DNA from: Cyanobacteriota bacterium | GTDB taxonomy: Bacteria; Cyanobacteriota; Cyanobacteriia; CACIAM-69d | Length of the DNA stretch: 64,000 bases | Direction of reading: 5' to 3' | Assembly (NCBI GenBank): GCA_022402445.1 | Contig: JAKRSF010000008.1 | Coordinates: 558,001 to 622,000, forward strand | Shown here: positions 37,738-47,653 of the stretch, piece by piece | Layout of the letters: each line of letters starts with the position of its first letter | Position numbering within the stretch: the first letter of the stretch is position 1 | Position numbers and translations under genes: made by a program | The notes under the pieces: generated by a model | Seen by the model: the letters and a program-made list of their open reading frames with translations, nothing else | Database searches by the model: none | What the model was told of the DNA's origin: nothing

Positions 37738-38799
37738 CTACAAACTCGAACCGCGCTTATTCGCCACCCCTCGGTTCTGCACCTCCGTCTTCACCACCGG
37801 CAGCTTACAGGCATTATCCTCATCCCGCAGCGTCGCCTTCAGAGACTCTTTCTCACAGAACGCCCGGTCTAGGCCATAGCGCCCCTCCGGATTCCCCCGC
37901 ACAAACAGCACCACCTTCTGGTTAAACACCTGCTGCTCCTGGCCCGCCACCGCCCCCGCCGCGTCATCCCGCACACAGGCGTAGATACTGCGGAGGTTCG
38001 CAAAATCCCCCGTCAAAGCTCCCCCATCCGGCGTAATTTTATAGCCCGCTGGGCAGGTCGCCGTCTCCCGGTCATCCGGCGTCGCATCCGCAAAATCCAC
38101 CAACACCTCCGGCGAAAATTCCCTCCCCCCAAAATTCACGGCCGTTGGACTAGACCAGTTGCGGAATGAAGACCCCTCTGCCGTCGGATCCTGATAGGGC
38201 GTTGATGCAGTACCATTGGCCTGAAAACGCGGAATCTCGCCCCGCGTAATCCGGGCCTGCCCCTGCCAAATGCCATTCGGGTTATCAGTGCTCAGGAAAT
38301 AAACCACCAATGTGTAGGTGCGGCCACTGATGCGATAGTCCTCACATTCAGCGGCAGTACAAGGGGAAGGCACCGGCTCCAGCTTCCAGAAGGCAATCAA
38401 GGGAATACTATTATTCGGAGCCGTAAGACCCCCTGCCCCGTCAAACAGGCCAGGACAAGGGGCGGCGCTTCCCTGAATGCCACCGCTTAGACATTCCCCC
38501 GTGTAGACATAGACCGCCTCGCGCAGTTCATTGCTGATATATTCCGCCGCGATGCCCATATCCCGCTGGGTTTCACTGCGGGCCAACTCCCGCCGGTTCG
38601 TGGACACCAGTTCCACCACCAAACTCAGCAGGGTAATCACGATCACGCTGGAGATGATCACCGTCACCAGCAATTCCACCAGGGTGAAGCCCGCCGCCGG
38701 GGCCGATCGCCCCTGCCCTTGCAGCCCCTGAAGTTTCCGGTAGAGCGATCGCGATCGCCCCAACCACCGCTGCAACAGTCGCCATTGAAAACTTGCCAT
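37738..38799 (-). CDS. hpsC: Pseudopilin-like protein HpsC
   Basis: A 353-residue protein with a type IV pilin-like N-terminus: a charged leader, then G|FTLVELLVTVIISSVIVITL, which PilD should cut after Gly, followed by the PilW-like helix (ELARSETQRDMGIAAEYISN). The rest is a Cys-containing beta-rich domain. It is the third gene of a minus-strand run hpsA-hpsB-hpsC (gaps of about 54 and 92 bp). In Nostoc punctiforme the hps pseudopilins are needed for secretion of the hormogonium polysaccharide used in gliding. ATG 38799 follows a good ribosome site (GGGAGGGAGCGGGGAG). Assignment to HpsC rather than another hps pseudopilin is from gene order. Confidence 0.78.
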   Translation of the reverse strand: MASFQWRLLQRWLGRSRSLYRKLQGLQGQGRSAPAAGFTLVELLVTVIISSVIVITLLSLVVELVSTNRRELARSETQRDMGIAAEYISNELREAVYVYTGECLSGGIQGSAAPCPGLFDGAGGLTAPNNSIPLIAFWKLEPVPSPCTAAECEDYRISGRTYTLVVYFLSTDNPNGIWQGQARITRGEIPRFQANGTASTPYQDPTAEGSSFRNWSSPTAVNFGGREFSPEVLVDFADATPDDRETATCPAGYKITPDGGALTGDFANLRSIYACVRDDAAGAVAGQEQQVFNQKVVLFVRGNPEGRYGLDRAFCEKESLKATLRDEDNACKLPVVKTEVQNRGVANKRGSSL

Positions 38800-38891
38800 C
38801 TCCCCGCTCCCTCCCGTCTCGCATCCCCAAACAACCCAATCCACCGTCAGCCCATGCCCCTAGGAATGAATGTTCCTAGGGATCAACGTTC

Positions 38892-39689
38892 CTAGTCATC
38901 CACAGTCCCGCACTCATTGGCATTGCCCCCCAACATCCGGCAGTAATTCGAGTAGGAACTGCGGGCATCCGAGCGGGCAATTTGCGTATAGAGCACCGCC
39001 AGCGGCTTGGTGGACTGCTCCCCCGTCCCCGCCGTCAGGGCCAAGGACGCGGGGGCCGGATCCAAATTGCCCACATTCGCCCGCACCGCATCCGTATCCG
39101 CCCAGACCCGCACCCCCATCCTGAAGGCCAGGGGCACCTCCCCATCCGCCGTCGTAAAGGTGGCCCCCTCCGCATTGGGACTGCGGAACACCTGCACCAG
39201 GAAGTCCGACTTGCAATCCCCATTCACGTCCGTCGGCAGGAGCTCATTGGCCGCTGGGGCCTCGAACTGATCCTCCGTCGTATCGTCACAGGAACCGGCC
39301 CCGGCGCTGAAGGTCGAAGCCCGCTTATCGGAAATGGCGCTGGGGGCCGGGGTGCTCTGCACATCCTCATTGCCCGGTTTCGGGAGCCCCTGGAAGGTGG
39401 GGGTACTCAACTCCACCTGCACGCGCACCTTATCGATTTCCCCCTGGGCTAGCTGGATGGCCTGCTCCGCCCGGTTGGTCTGCACCCGCGAGGCCGTCGC
39501 CAGGAACAGGGGCGGCGTCACCGCAACCCCCGCCACCGCCAGCATGACGATCGCGACGATGCATTCGATCAACGTCAGCCCCTGCTCAGGGCTGGGGACC
39601 GTTTGCCCCCGGTGGCGAACCAGGTGCCGCCGTAGGGTCAACCCCCACCAGCCCCTTAGGGATTCCATCGTGCGATCGCTCTTCATCAT
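38892..39689 (-). CDS. hpsB: Pseudopilin-like protein HpsB
   Basis: A 265-residue protein. Its leader of about 35 residues ends EQG|LTLIECIVAIVMLAV, a PilD cleavage site with the conserved Glu at position 5 of the mature form. The following segment (RVQTNRAEQAIQLAQGEIDKVRVQVE) is typical of PilV-type minor pilins. The start at 39689 (or 39686) is supported by AGGGAGG a few bases upstream. It sits between hpsA and hpsC and is probably in the same transcript, where the pseudopilins would assemble a short fibre coupled to polysaccharide export. Confidence 0.78.
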   Translation of the reverse strand: MMKSDRTMESLRGWWGLTLRRHLVRHRGQTVPSPEQGLTLIECIVAIVMLAVAGVAVTPPLFLATASRVQTNRAEQAIQLAQGEIDKVRVQVELSTPTFQGLPKPGNEDVQSTPAPSAISDKRASTFSAGAGSCDDTTEDQFEAPAANELLPTDVNGDCKSDFLVQVFRSPNAEGATFTTADGEVPLAFRMGVRVWADTDAVRANVGNLDPAPASLALTAGTGEQSTKPLAVLYTQIARSDARSSYSNYCRMLGGNANECGTVDD

Positions 39690-39743
39690 TGCCTCCCTGG
39701 CCAACAACCCATTCCCAATCTCTTCAAGGACCACATCACGCCA

Positions 39744-42700
39744 TTAGCACCCATCCGGATCCGTCTCGATCTCCTGCCGCAGCAGACAGATGTAGGGATC
39801 ATTGGCCGCCGGTTCCGAGTAGAACTCACTGCGGGTGTTGCCCAGGGTGACAAAGCGGCTCGCCAGGGGTCCCGCCGGGGCATATTGCAGCCCCACGTCA
39901 TAGCCCCATTGCCGGGTAGGTGCCTGGTAATAGGTCAGAATTTCTTCCGCAAGGGGATTGCGGTTGGCCTCCCAGGCGTCCGCGTCGTAGTTCCCCGTGG
40001 AGTAGTTGCGATAGTTCAACTGGAGGAACGCCCCGGAAATCTGAATCACCACATTTCGCCAGTCCTCCAGGAAGGGTGGGAAGTTATGCAGCCCGCCGTA
40101 GGACTGTTCAGAGCGACTCGATCCAATGCCGCTGACGAAGACCGCATTGACGGTGGTTTCTTGGGCTTTCATGACGCCCCCTGGAGCGCCGCGATCGCCC
40201 CGAAGGTCCGTGGGCATGGGCACGTAGCTGTTGTAGGCATAGGGTTTGGGGCCGCCAACGGTATCGTTCGTCAGTTCCAACACCTGCCCCGTCAGGGCGA
40301 TCGCGATCGGCGAGGTCACATCAAAGCGATCCTCATGCCACCAGTTTTCCCGAACCTTCGGCGTCGAGGGGACGTTTTGGTTATGGAACGAGGTGTACCC
40401 GATGTTGCCCTGGCGGCTGTTGCAGCCGTACAAGTCCGTGATCTGACGGCCCGTGAGGGGGAGGCTGGTGAAGGCATCCTGGGCGCTGCCATCGCAGAAG
40501 TTTTTAGACAGGGGCGAAACGATGTCCGCCAGCAGTTCCACCGGTCGCCAGTTGTCCCTGGCCGGGTTGGCAAAGTCGGCATTTTGACCTGAATTGCCTC
40601 GGGAGTAGAAGTTGCCGTAGTTGGCAATGTTGAGGGGTTGGCGGAACTCTTCAAGCCTGCCGCCGCCACTGCTCTGGTGGAAGTTGAGATCCCCGAAGAT
40701 ATAGAGCGGATTGTCGGAAATGAAGGTTAATCCGAAGATGTTGTCGCCGCCGCCGCCGGGACGGGTGACGTTTTCGCCGTTTTTCAGGCGGAAGCCATGG
40801 ACGCGGCGATCAGGATCGGAGTAGTAGTCCACCGCCTTGGGGCTGATGCCCGTTTCTGGGTTGATCGGGGGATCCGTGCCGGGGTAGCGGTTCACGAGCA
40901 TCCGCTGGGCGGTGCTGTCGGGGTTGTAGCTGGTCCATGCGCCGTTGGCGGGCCGCGCGATCGCATCCTCCCGCAGGGCATCTTCCCGGAAGGCGTAGAC
41001 CAAGCCCCCCTGGCGTTCATCCTCAATGTCGCCCCGCGTGAGCCAGGTGTCGCCATTGATGGAATTGCTGCGGATCAGGTCCACATCCACATCCAGAACG
41101 CGGTTGGTGAGCAAATCTCGACCGCTGAACAGCACGCTGTCCTTGAAGGCGGTGCGGTAGACCTGGGTGGTGTTGGTCTGGTGGTTCCGCAGGGCCACCA
41201 GGTTTTCGCCCATGCAGTTGGGGGCGGAAACGGCGCAGTCGCCCGTGGGGGTAATGGCCTGATGGGGGGTGACCCAATCCGCGATCGCCAGGGGCTTCAC
41301 CGCCACCGTCGCCAGTTCCTCATTGGTCACCGGCTGGAACTGGTAGGTACCCACCGCAGCGCGGATTGCCGTGTCGCCGAGGTAGCGATCGTAGTAGGGA
41401 TTCGCAGGCAGGAGCGGCTGCCGATGATCCAGCTCGATCGTGTAGGTGTCCCCGCCCACCGTGAAGGTTTCCTGGGTCGCAGCGCCCTCAAGGCCGTGCT
41501 CATAGCGCGGGAATAGGTAGTACAGGGACGGATACTTCGGCTCCACCGGGCAGAGGGTCGCCGCCAGATGCACAAACTGTTGCTCCTCCTCGTAGTTGGT
41601 CGGCGCGCCGAACCCGAAGAAATTGTTGCCTGTCTCCTCACTCAGGTCGCAGCCAAATTTGTAGGTATCCCCCTGGTAGTAGGTCCGACCCCCAAAGGCA
41701 AAGTAGACGGTGCGGTCAAACTTGGCGGCCACATTCCCCGTGGCGGTGCGCTCCTCCGTCGGATCCACCAGGCCATTGCCATTGCCATCGCTCTCGTGGA
41801 GGATGCGCTGGCCCGGAGCCGACACCGGGTTGTTATGGCGGTAGGTGGCGGTGGGGAGAGCTTTCAGGGTCGGCGTTTCCACATCCAGGATGCCGTTGCC
41901 GTTGAGATCTTCGGAGATGGTGTCCGTGCGATCGCCATCCCCATTGAGATCAATCCCCACCGTCGCCTCATTGAGGGTATCAATCACCCCATTGCAGTTG
42001 CGATCCTCCCCAAGGCCCGTATACCGTTCAGCGCCCGTACAGGTGGCCGCACTGCCGCTGAAGGGGGCCGCGTAGCTAATCCGATAGGTGTAATTGGTGT
42101 TGATATCATTCGCCGCCGTATTCGTCGCCTTCACCGGCGCAAAACCGAACGTGCGATCGCGGTTAATCTGCTCCTTCAGGGCAATCAAACGCGCCAGCCG
42201 CTGACTCTCCGTCTCCTCAATGGCCACCGCCGGCAGGGAACCCGTCGCCGGAGCCCTACCCAACGCCATCACATAGGCTTCCGGCGGCACCATCGGCACA
42301 TCGCGCATCTTCGTCGCATCATTCGGATCATCAATCAGCCCCATATCCAACAGCGGGCTCGGCTTCTCCGCATCCGCCGCCAGGGACAGTTGCCGCTCGA
42401 TATACCGGCCCGCCTGCCCAATCTGCGCCTGGGTCGTCACCGCCCCCGCCGGATACACCCGCACCGAGAACGGACTATTGGCCGCCCCGCTGGACCGGAA
42501 CACATCCACCTTGCCCGCCGCATATTCCGCCAGTCGCCGGGTCCGCAGGTCCGCATTCCCCAGCACCGTCGTATCCGCCTCCTCCGGCAGGGTCGGATTC
42601 CCGCGCATTCGCGACTTCGAGAGGAGCGGATCATCCTTCAGGCTGCCCCCGCTCGGTTCTGACCCCACAGCCGCCGCCGACGCCGAAGTCTTATCCCCAA

Positions 42701-45167
42701 CCTGGGCAAGCTGACCCGCCAACTCCTTCAGCAGCTCCTGGTTATCCGCATTGCCGTAATCAAACGCCTCCGCATAGCTCAGGTTGTAGGCCAGCATTCC
42801 CAAATCCAGGGCCGCCGTCTCCTTATAGCTCTGGTCCGCCGGACTCGCATTGCCGTTGGGTGACAAGGCCCGCCGCAACTCCGCAAAATTGCCCCACTTG
42901 CGCATTTCCGGCAGGGGATGGGCCACCCCCGCCTCCTGCTGGGCCGGGAATGCCCCCTTCGGATCCCCCGCAAAGGTGGCGAGGTTCTCTAGGGCTTTGC
43001 CCAGGGCCGGTCGCACCGACACCGTGGTGCTGGTGTCAGAGGCGGTCACCTCCAGGTTTGACAGGGCGCTATCCACATCAAATTCCCAGCCGTTGGTGCC
43101 GCGGCCATGGAAAAAGTCAATGGCCAATTCATCGTCATCATCCCCAAACTGATCGCCAAACAGTGTGCTGAAGTCCGTCTTCACAGCGAAGGGATTTTCC
43201 ACCGTTTCCGCCGTGGCAGACCGTTTCAAAGCTTCCGGTGAACCGGGATGGACCGTCATGGCCAGGGCCGCGACGGGCTTTGCGCCACCTCCCTTGGTGC
43301 GGTGATAGAGCAAGGTGCCCTGGACCGCCGCTAGGGGATCGCGCATGTCGCGGCGCTGCAAGCCCTCATGGGGCCGACGGGCGTCAAATTCCGCCGCCAC
43401 GAGGGGATAGCCCGCAGGGTTGGTCGGGTCAACGCCTAGGTTCAGCCGCTGGCCCACCAAAATACGGAGCCCTTCGCGCATGGCCCGCCGCTCCCAATAG
43501 CCATCGAGGCCCACTTCTTGGGGGGCAGCCCGATTAACGTTGCGAACCTTATTCGCTTCTGTGACCGGCCTCCCAATTTCCCCCTTCTCTTTTGGATCAT
43601 CGGCATAGGTGGGTTTAGGACCCCAGCGGTTATCGGCTCGATAGAAGTCATCCAGGTAAGGCTTCGGTTTACTGGTGTTCTGGACCCGCCCATTGCGGAC
43701 AAAGGGGCGCTCCTGCCAAGCGGCCTCATCTGCGCCGCTGCGGAAGGTGCTTGGTCGAGCCCCATTCCGAAATTCACTGATATCTTCCGTAACCACCTTG
43801 ACGGGGTTGAGGGTCAGATCAATGGGACGCGAAATGCTATCGCGCACCGAGTCGCTGGGGGGGGTGAAGTTAGCGGAGGCTGCCCCGCCCTGGAGGGTGA
43901 TTTCGGCGGGGGCGCTATTGGGATCGCTGGAATCGGCGGGATAGTCGATCGCGGTGCGGTTGCGGTTGGTGGCAGCATTGAAGTTATTACGAGCTCCCGT
44001 AACCGTGGTGGCTGCGAACTGACCGACAAACTCCGGTTGGTCTGGATTGCTGGCATCCGGCGTGATTCTAGCCGCCGTCAATTCAGAGGCTTCGGGGCTG
44101 TAAACGCAGGACTGGGGCGCGCTAACCATGAAAAGCTTTAGGCGTGGGGCTCCACGGGTGCCGTTGCCCGAGAGGAACATGCTGCCCTCGGTGTGCATGG
44201 CCCCATTCCATGAAAAGGGGTCCCCAGGGAAGACCTCCAGATCGTTGCGGAACCAAGCGCCCCATTTGTTGCCCTTTTCGGCGAGGCGCTCCTGCTGCAT
44301 TTCTAGGGTCGCGATCGTATTGATGCCCCGCTCTTCGCCATCGAGGGGGGCGACGACGGCATTGATCTGGAAGTTTTTGCGTAGGGTGGAGGTGCGCTGG
44401 CGGTCTTGGAACCAGCCCCGCTCTAGGGGGGGGAGGGCGTCTGGATTCCGGACAGTCAGGTCTGGGCAGGAGTCGTTCTGGGCGTCGGCTCCAATGGGAC
44501 CGGTGCGGGTGATGAAGGCACGGGCGCGGCTGGCGAGGGAGGCGTTGTCCTGGCGGAATTCGACATTGCCGCCGGTGGCAACGGCGGGGGTCCGCATCAG
44601 GATGGAGTAGGCGACCTTGACGTCTTTTTCCCCGTCGCCGTCGGTGTCCTCTTCGTAGGTCCAGGCGTTGGCCTTTTGGCCGTTGAGGGTGATTTCTTCT
44701 TCGTCCGGCAGTTTGTAGGGATCACCGTCGAGTTGGAGGGTGCTGTTGCGCCCGTCATTGAGCATGAGGGCTTCGAGGTAGTCTTCGGCGGGGACGCCGT
44801 TGGTGGCGAGGCGTGGGTCGCTGGTGAAGAGTTTTTCGAGTTTGGCGCGGGCCCGGTCGATCGCGGGGGAGGCGGCGTTATAGATCACCTTTTGGCCGCG
44901 ATCGCCCGAAATCTGGGTCGCCCGGTTCAGGGTACGCAGGGACAGGGACACAACTGTTAAGGCAATCACCACCAGCAGCAGGGCCGTGGTGGGCAAAATG
45001 AACCCCTCTTGGGGACGGCGATGGCCGGGGTGCAGCAGCCGATTGAGCGATCGCGCCACCCACCGCCACAGCCGAGAACTTGCCCGCCGGAGTCGATACC
45101 GCGATCGCGACACCCCGCGCCCCAACCGATAGGTCAAAGCCAAAATCCGCCGACGCCAGCTAGCCAT
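39744..45167 (-). CDS. hpsA: Hormogonium polysaccharide protein HpsA
   Basis: A very large (1807-residue) exported protein. A basic N-terminus is followed by a pilin-like hydrophobic helix (EGFILPTTALLLVVIALTVV) and SLRTLNRATQISGDRGQ, then a long repetitive extracellular region. This size and layout match HpsA of filamentous cyanobacteria, required for hormogonium polysaccharide and gliding motility. Between about residues 1050 and 1150 there is a run of Asp/Asn-rich loops (DRNCNGVID, DLNGDGDRTD, DLNGNGILD, DGNGNGLVD), with another near 175 (DTDGDGEKD), all shaped like EF-hand calcium sites. ATG 45167 is used; a TTG lies two codons upstream. The operator-like palindrome at 45513-45529 lies upstream. 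Confidence 0.85.
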   Translation of the reverse strand: MASWRRRILALTYRLGRGVSRSRYRLRRASSRLWRWVARSLNRLLHPGHRRPQEGFILPTTALLLVVIALTVVSLSLRTLNRATQISGDRGQKVIYNAASPAIDRARAKLEKLFTSDPRLATNGVPAEDYLEALMLNDGRNSTLQLDGDPYKLPDEEEITLNGQKANAWTYEEDTDGDGEKDVKVAYSILMRTPAVATGGNVEFRQDNASLASRARAFITRTGPIGADAQNDSCPDLTVRNPDALPPLERGWFQDRQRTSTLRKNFQINAVVAPLDGEERGINTIATLEMQQERLAEKGNKWGAWFRNDLEVFPGDPFSWNGAMHTEGSMFLSGNGTRGAPRLKLFMVSAPQSCVYSPEASELTAARITPDASNPDQPEFVGQFAATTVTGARNNFNAATNRNRTAIDYPADSSDPNSAPAEITLQGGAASANFTPPSDSVRDSISRPIDLTLNPVKVVTEDISEFRNGARPSTFRSGADEAAWQERPFVRNGRVQNTSKPKPYLDDFYRADNRWGPKPTYADDPKEKGEIGRPVTEANKVRNVNRAAPQEVGLDGYWERRAMREGLRILVGQRLNLGVDPTNPAGYPLVAAEFDARRPHEGLQRRDMRDPLAAVQGTLLYHRTKGGGAKPVAALAMTVHPGSPEALKRSATAETVENPFAVKTDFSTLFGDQFGDDDDELAIDFFHGRGTNGWEFDVDSALSNLEVTASDTSTTVSVRPALGKALENLATFAGDPKGAFPAQQEAGVAHPLPEMRKWGNFAELRRALSPNGNASPADQSYKETAALDLGMLAYNLSYAEAFDYGNADNQELLKELAGQLAQVGDKTSASAAAVGSEPSGGSLKDDPLLSKSRMRGNPTLPEEADTTVLGNADLRTRRLAEYAAGKVDVFRSSGAANSPFSVRVYPAGAVTTQAQIGQAGRYIERQLSLAADAEKPSPLLDMGLIDDPNDATKMRDVPMVPPEAYVMALGRAPATGSLPAVAIEETESQRLARLIALKEQINRDRTFGFAPVKATNTAANDINTNYTYRISYAAPFSGSAATCTGAERYTGLGEDRNCNGVIDTLNEATVGIDLNGDGDRTDTISEDLNGNGILDVETPTLKALPTATYRHNNPVSAPGQRILHESDGNGNGLVDPTEERTATGNVAAKFDRTVYFAFGGRTYYQGDTYKFGCDLSEETGNNFFGFGAPTNYEEEQQFVHLAATLCPVEPKYPSLYYLFPRYEHGLEGAATQETFTVGGDTYTIELDHRQPLLPANPYYDRYLGDTAIRAAVGTYQFQPVTNEELATVAVKPLAIADWVTPHQAITPTGDCAVSAPNCMGENLVALRNHQTNTTQVYRTAFKDSVLFSGRDLLTNRVLDVDVDLIRSNSINGDTWLTRGDIEDERQGGLVYAFREDALREDAIARPANGAWTSYNPDSTAQRMLVNRYPGTDPPINPETGISPKAVDYYSDPDRRVHGFRLKNGENVTRPGGGGDNIFGLTFISDNPLYIFGDLNFHQSSGGGRLEEFRQPLNIANYGNFYSRGNSGQNADFANPARDNWRPVELLADIVSPLSKNFCDGSAQDAFTSLPLTGRQITDLYGCNSRQGNIGYTSFHNQNVPSTPKVRENWWHEDRFDVTSPIAIALTGQVLELTNDTVGGPKPYAYNSYVPMPTDLRGDRGAPGGVMKAQETTVNAVFVSGIGSSRSEQSYGGLHNFPPFLEDWRNVVIQISGAFLQLNYRNYSTGNYDADAWEANRNPLAEEILTYYQAPTRQWGYDVGLQYAPAGPLASRFVTLGNTRSEFYSEPAANDPYICLLRQEIETDPDGC

Positions 45168-45793
45168 GCTCAAGAACCTCGCGATCGCGCCCTAACCCAA
45201 TACCTGCAATGTCTCGATCAACCTGATCAATATCTTGACCAGCGCCCTAGCCAATCATCTGTGATCCCAAAACGGCAGCCCCCGTGATCTCAACCCAGCC
45301 CCCGTCACCGCCATGCCCCCAAACCGGGCCGCACCAACGATCACAACCTAGACCGCCCAGCGCCATCACCCCAAGGGACATCCCAGACCGAAAGACCCAC
45401 GAATCCAAGACCTTGACGAGAACGCTCACCGCAAAAGTTCCAGGGGAACCGGGCGTGGGGTCACACCCATCCCTAACCTACCCATCCCCATCGAACCCGG
45501 TAACAATCTCCGAATTTGTTTAACAAATTTTAATAAAGGCTTGACAGAATTCGGATTTATCTCCCGTGGGTGGATGGTCGCAAGCTCAGGCAAGTCCAGG
45601 GGCGTGAGGGTTGACCCAATAATTAGCAGAACGATCCTGTCCAGTGGCGAACCGGCTTGCCGCCCCAGATGTTGAAAATGTTTGGCGGTGCGGGCCTCTC
45701 GCCCATGGCCCCATCAAAATGTCCTAAAGATTGATGATTTGAAGAATCGGCGGGGGTGGGGCCGGTGTCTTAGGCTCCGAGGCCCAGAACACC
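45168..45793. other. Intergenic region upstream of hpsA
   Basis: About 620 bp between hpsA and the rpmB terminator, with no supported gene. The first 300 bp are GC-rich with no clear signal. An AT-rich block (45505-45560) holds the palindrome at 45513-45529 and a TTGACA hexamer (about 45541), which would be a -35 box reading right, away from hpsA. Confidence 0.45.
45513..45529. promoter_or_regulatory. Palindromic operator candidate upstream of hpsA
   Basis: AATTTGTT (45513-45520), a single T, then AACAAATT (45522-45529): a perfect 8-1-8 inverted repeat in an otherwise GC-rich region, about 345 bp upstream of the hpsA start and next to TTGACA. It looks like a homodimeric regulator site. Confidence 0.5.
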
Positions 45794-45820
45794 AAAGGCC
45801 CGGTGTGGTTGCACCGAGCC
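45794..45820 (-). terminator. Terminator of rpmB
   Basis: Read on the minus strand, a 9-bp stem (GGCTCGGTG with CACCGGGCC, one G-T pair) closes a 6-nt loop and is followed by TTT. It ends about 60 bp after the rpmB stop. Confidence 0.65.
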
Positions 45821-45878
45821 CCTAGAAAAAACCCCTCCGGGCGATCGCGTCGTGGGGGGCCCCATGGGGGTGAGCCCT

Positions 45879-46115
45879 TTAGCACTTGCTGAGGTCGAGA
45901 CCCGCTTCCTTCGCGAAGGCTTGCAGGCCCTTGCTCTCAAGGGTTTTGATGGCTTTGGTGGACAGGCGCAGGCGCACCCAACGCTTGCCCTGGGCCCACC
46001 ACACCCGCTTCCACTGGAGGTTCGCCTGTTGCAGCTTTTTGGTGCGGCGGTGGGAGTGGGAGATGGCGTAGGCGTTATTCGCTTTCTTTCCGGTCAGTTG
46101 GCATACGCGAGACAT
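45879..46115 (-). CDS. rpmB: 50S ribosomal protein L28
   Basis: A 78-residue basic ribosomal protein that begins [20 protein letters not shown], the family start, and continues [13 protein letters not shown] and [19 protein letters not shown]. It binds 23S rRNA near the L1 side. ATG 46115 is chosen because residues upstream of it do not belong to the family. Monocistronic, with its own terminator-like hairpin. Confidence 0.95.
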   Translation of the reverse strand: MSRVCQLTGKKANNAYAISHSHRRTKKLQQANLQWKRVWWAQGKRWVRLRLSTKAIKTLESKGLQAFAKEAGLDLSKC

Positions 46116-46251
46116 GGGGAAAATCCTCCGGCGTGGTGTCGAGACGATGGACTCGGCTTGCAAACCTTGCGATCGCAAACGTGCAGCCGTCTAGTATACC
46201 GCTTGACCTTGACCCCTGTCTGCCTCGGGGCGCGCGATCGCGCATCCCCCC

Positions 46252-46668
46252 CTAGCCCACCGTTTCTAACCGCCGCCGCAACGCCTGCATCAGGGGCGCT
46301 TCATCCACCGGCAGGCGCGGTTGGGGCAATTCATTATTCGGCCAGGAGCACAGGTCCGCGCAGGGGCACAGGTTATGTTCCGCGGGCGGCCCATGGCCGA
46401 TGGGCACGGGCATCACGCACCGGGGGCAGGGGTTCAGTTCCCAGGCGGGGGACAGTAATTGTTCAAAGGTTAGGTCGGTGCCCGTTAGGTAATAGCGGTG
46501 GGGATGGCGCAGCAGCACACGCCAGCATTGTTCAAATTCCAAACTGTAGTGTTTGCCCTGGCGAATACTGCTGGGCAGGGCTAGGACTTCCCCCTGGAGG
46601 CTACTGATGGTTTTTCCCACCTGTAGCCATAGGGCTAGGTATTGTTTGACGGCAAGTTCTGAGGCCAT
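46252..46668 (-). CDS. Conserved hypothetical Cys-rich protein
   Basis: A 138-residue cytosolic protein starting MASELAVKQYLALWLQVGKT. The C-terminal half has a Cys cluster, NPCPRCVMPVP and then NLCPCADLC, which could bind zinc. No signal peptide or membrane segment is present. I believe similar proteins exist in other cyanobacteria but do not know a function. It lies about 135 bp from rpmB on the same strand with no clear operon. Confidence 0.65.
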   Translation of the reverse strand: MASELAVKQYLALWLQVGKTISSLQGEVLALPSSIRQGKHYSLEFEQCWRVLLRHPHRYYLTGTDLTFEQLLSPAWELNPCPRCVMPVPIGHGPPAEHNLCPCADLCSWPNNELPQPRLPVDEAPLMQALRRRLETVG

Positions 46669-47028
46669 GGTCCTGGATTCCCGATGGGGCGATCGCATCT
46701 ACAGAACCATTCTATGGCTTTGGTTGGGGAGATCGGCGGGGCTATGGGTGGGGTGAGGGATTGGGGCAAATCTAGGGTTACTTTGTGGAGAAATTAGAGG
46801 ATTGATGGGGTGACGGTGGAAAATTCTCTATAGATTTTATGGGGTTTTGTTGAATTTTTGTTGAGATTTATGGGACTCTTGGTTGGTTCTTTGGGCGATG
46901 GTTTTATTTTTGTGGCGTTTTGAGAATCAAGCGCGGATGTTGCTTGGAATGATGGAAGTTTTTGGGGCTATTTTTAGGAGTTTTTTCGGAATTCTTGGCA
47001 GGTTTCTATGGATTTTCTTTGGCTTTGG
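46669..47028. other. T-rich intergenic region
   Basis: About 360 bp, markedly richer in T and TTT-runs (46800-47030) than the surrounding GC-rich DNA, and with no HIP1 site in the T-rich part. No gene is supported. It may hold the promoter of the Cys-rich gene at the left end and the end of the cobU transcript at the right. Confidence 0.4.
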
Positions 47029-47577
47029 TTAGGGGGTGGGGGTGATGGGGTGGCCCAGATGTTTGAGGTTGAGGGCGTAACCGGCGCAGATGAGGTGGGC
47101 GTCGTCTGCCCGTAGGGCGATCGCGCGGGTGAGGTGGCCGAGGCGATCGCGGAACAGCCGTCCGATGGGGTAGGCGGGGACGACGCCCCAGCCGGTTTCT
47201 TCGGCGACGCAGATGATCGTGGCGGCGCTGTGGGTGCAGGCGTCGAGGAGGGCCTGGTGGCGATCGCACCATGCCCCATCGTCCAGATCCAGGTGGTTGG
47301 CGAGCCAGGTGCCCAGGGAATCCACCAGGAGGCAGCGATCGCCCGGTGCGGCGGCCAGGGCTTCGGGTAAATCATGGGGCACTTCCAGGAGATCCCAGGT
47401 GGCGGGGCGGCGATCGCGGTGTTGGTCAATGCGCCGCTGCCAGTCGCGATCGCTCGGATCCACCAGGGCCGTGGCGACATAGGTCACGGGGGCACCGCTG
47501 GCCGTCGCCAGGGATTCGGCCCATTCGCTCTTGCCGGAACGGGCGGGGCCGGTCACCAAAATCAAACGCTGGGCCAT
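47029..47577 (-). CDS. cobU: Bifunctional adenosylcobinamide kinase / adenosylcobinamide-phosphate guanylyltransferase
   Basis: CobU/CobP, in lower-ligand assembly of cobalamin: it phosphorylates adenosylcobinamide and adds GMP. The 182-residue protein starts MAQRLILVTGPARSGKSEWA with the P-loop GPARSGKS. Other family motifs are YVATA, DQHRDRRPATW (containing the guanylylated His), LLVDSLGTWL and EETGWGVVPAYPIGRLFRD. The upstream extension from 47715 is not part of the family, so ATG 47577 is used. Other cobalamin genes are not in the window. Confidence 0.92.
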   Translation of the reverse strand: MAQRLILVTGPARSGKSEWAESLATASGAPVTYVATALVDPSDRDWQRRIDQHRDRRPATWDLLEVPHDLPEALAAAPGDRCLLVDSLGTWLANHLDLDDGAWCDRHQALLDACTHSAATIICVAEETGWGVVPAYPIGRLFRDRLGHLTRAIALRADDAHLICAGYALNLKHLGHPITPTP

Positions 47578-47653
47578 GCGATCGCTCGGGGAAAACTGGA
47601 ACAAACGTGGAAAGGGTGCAAAAAGCCTGAAAGAACGTAAAAAATCTGAAAAA

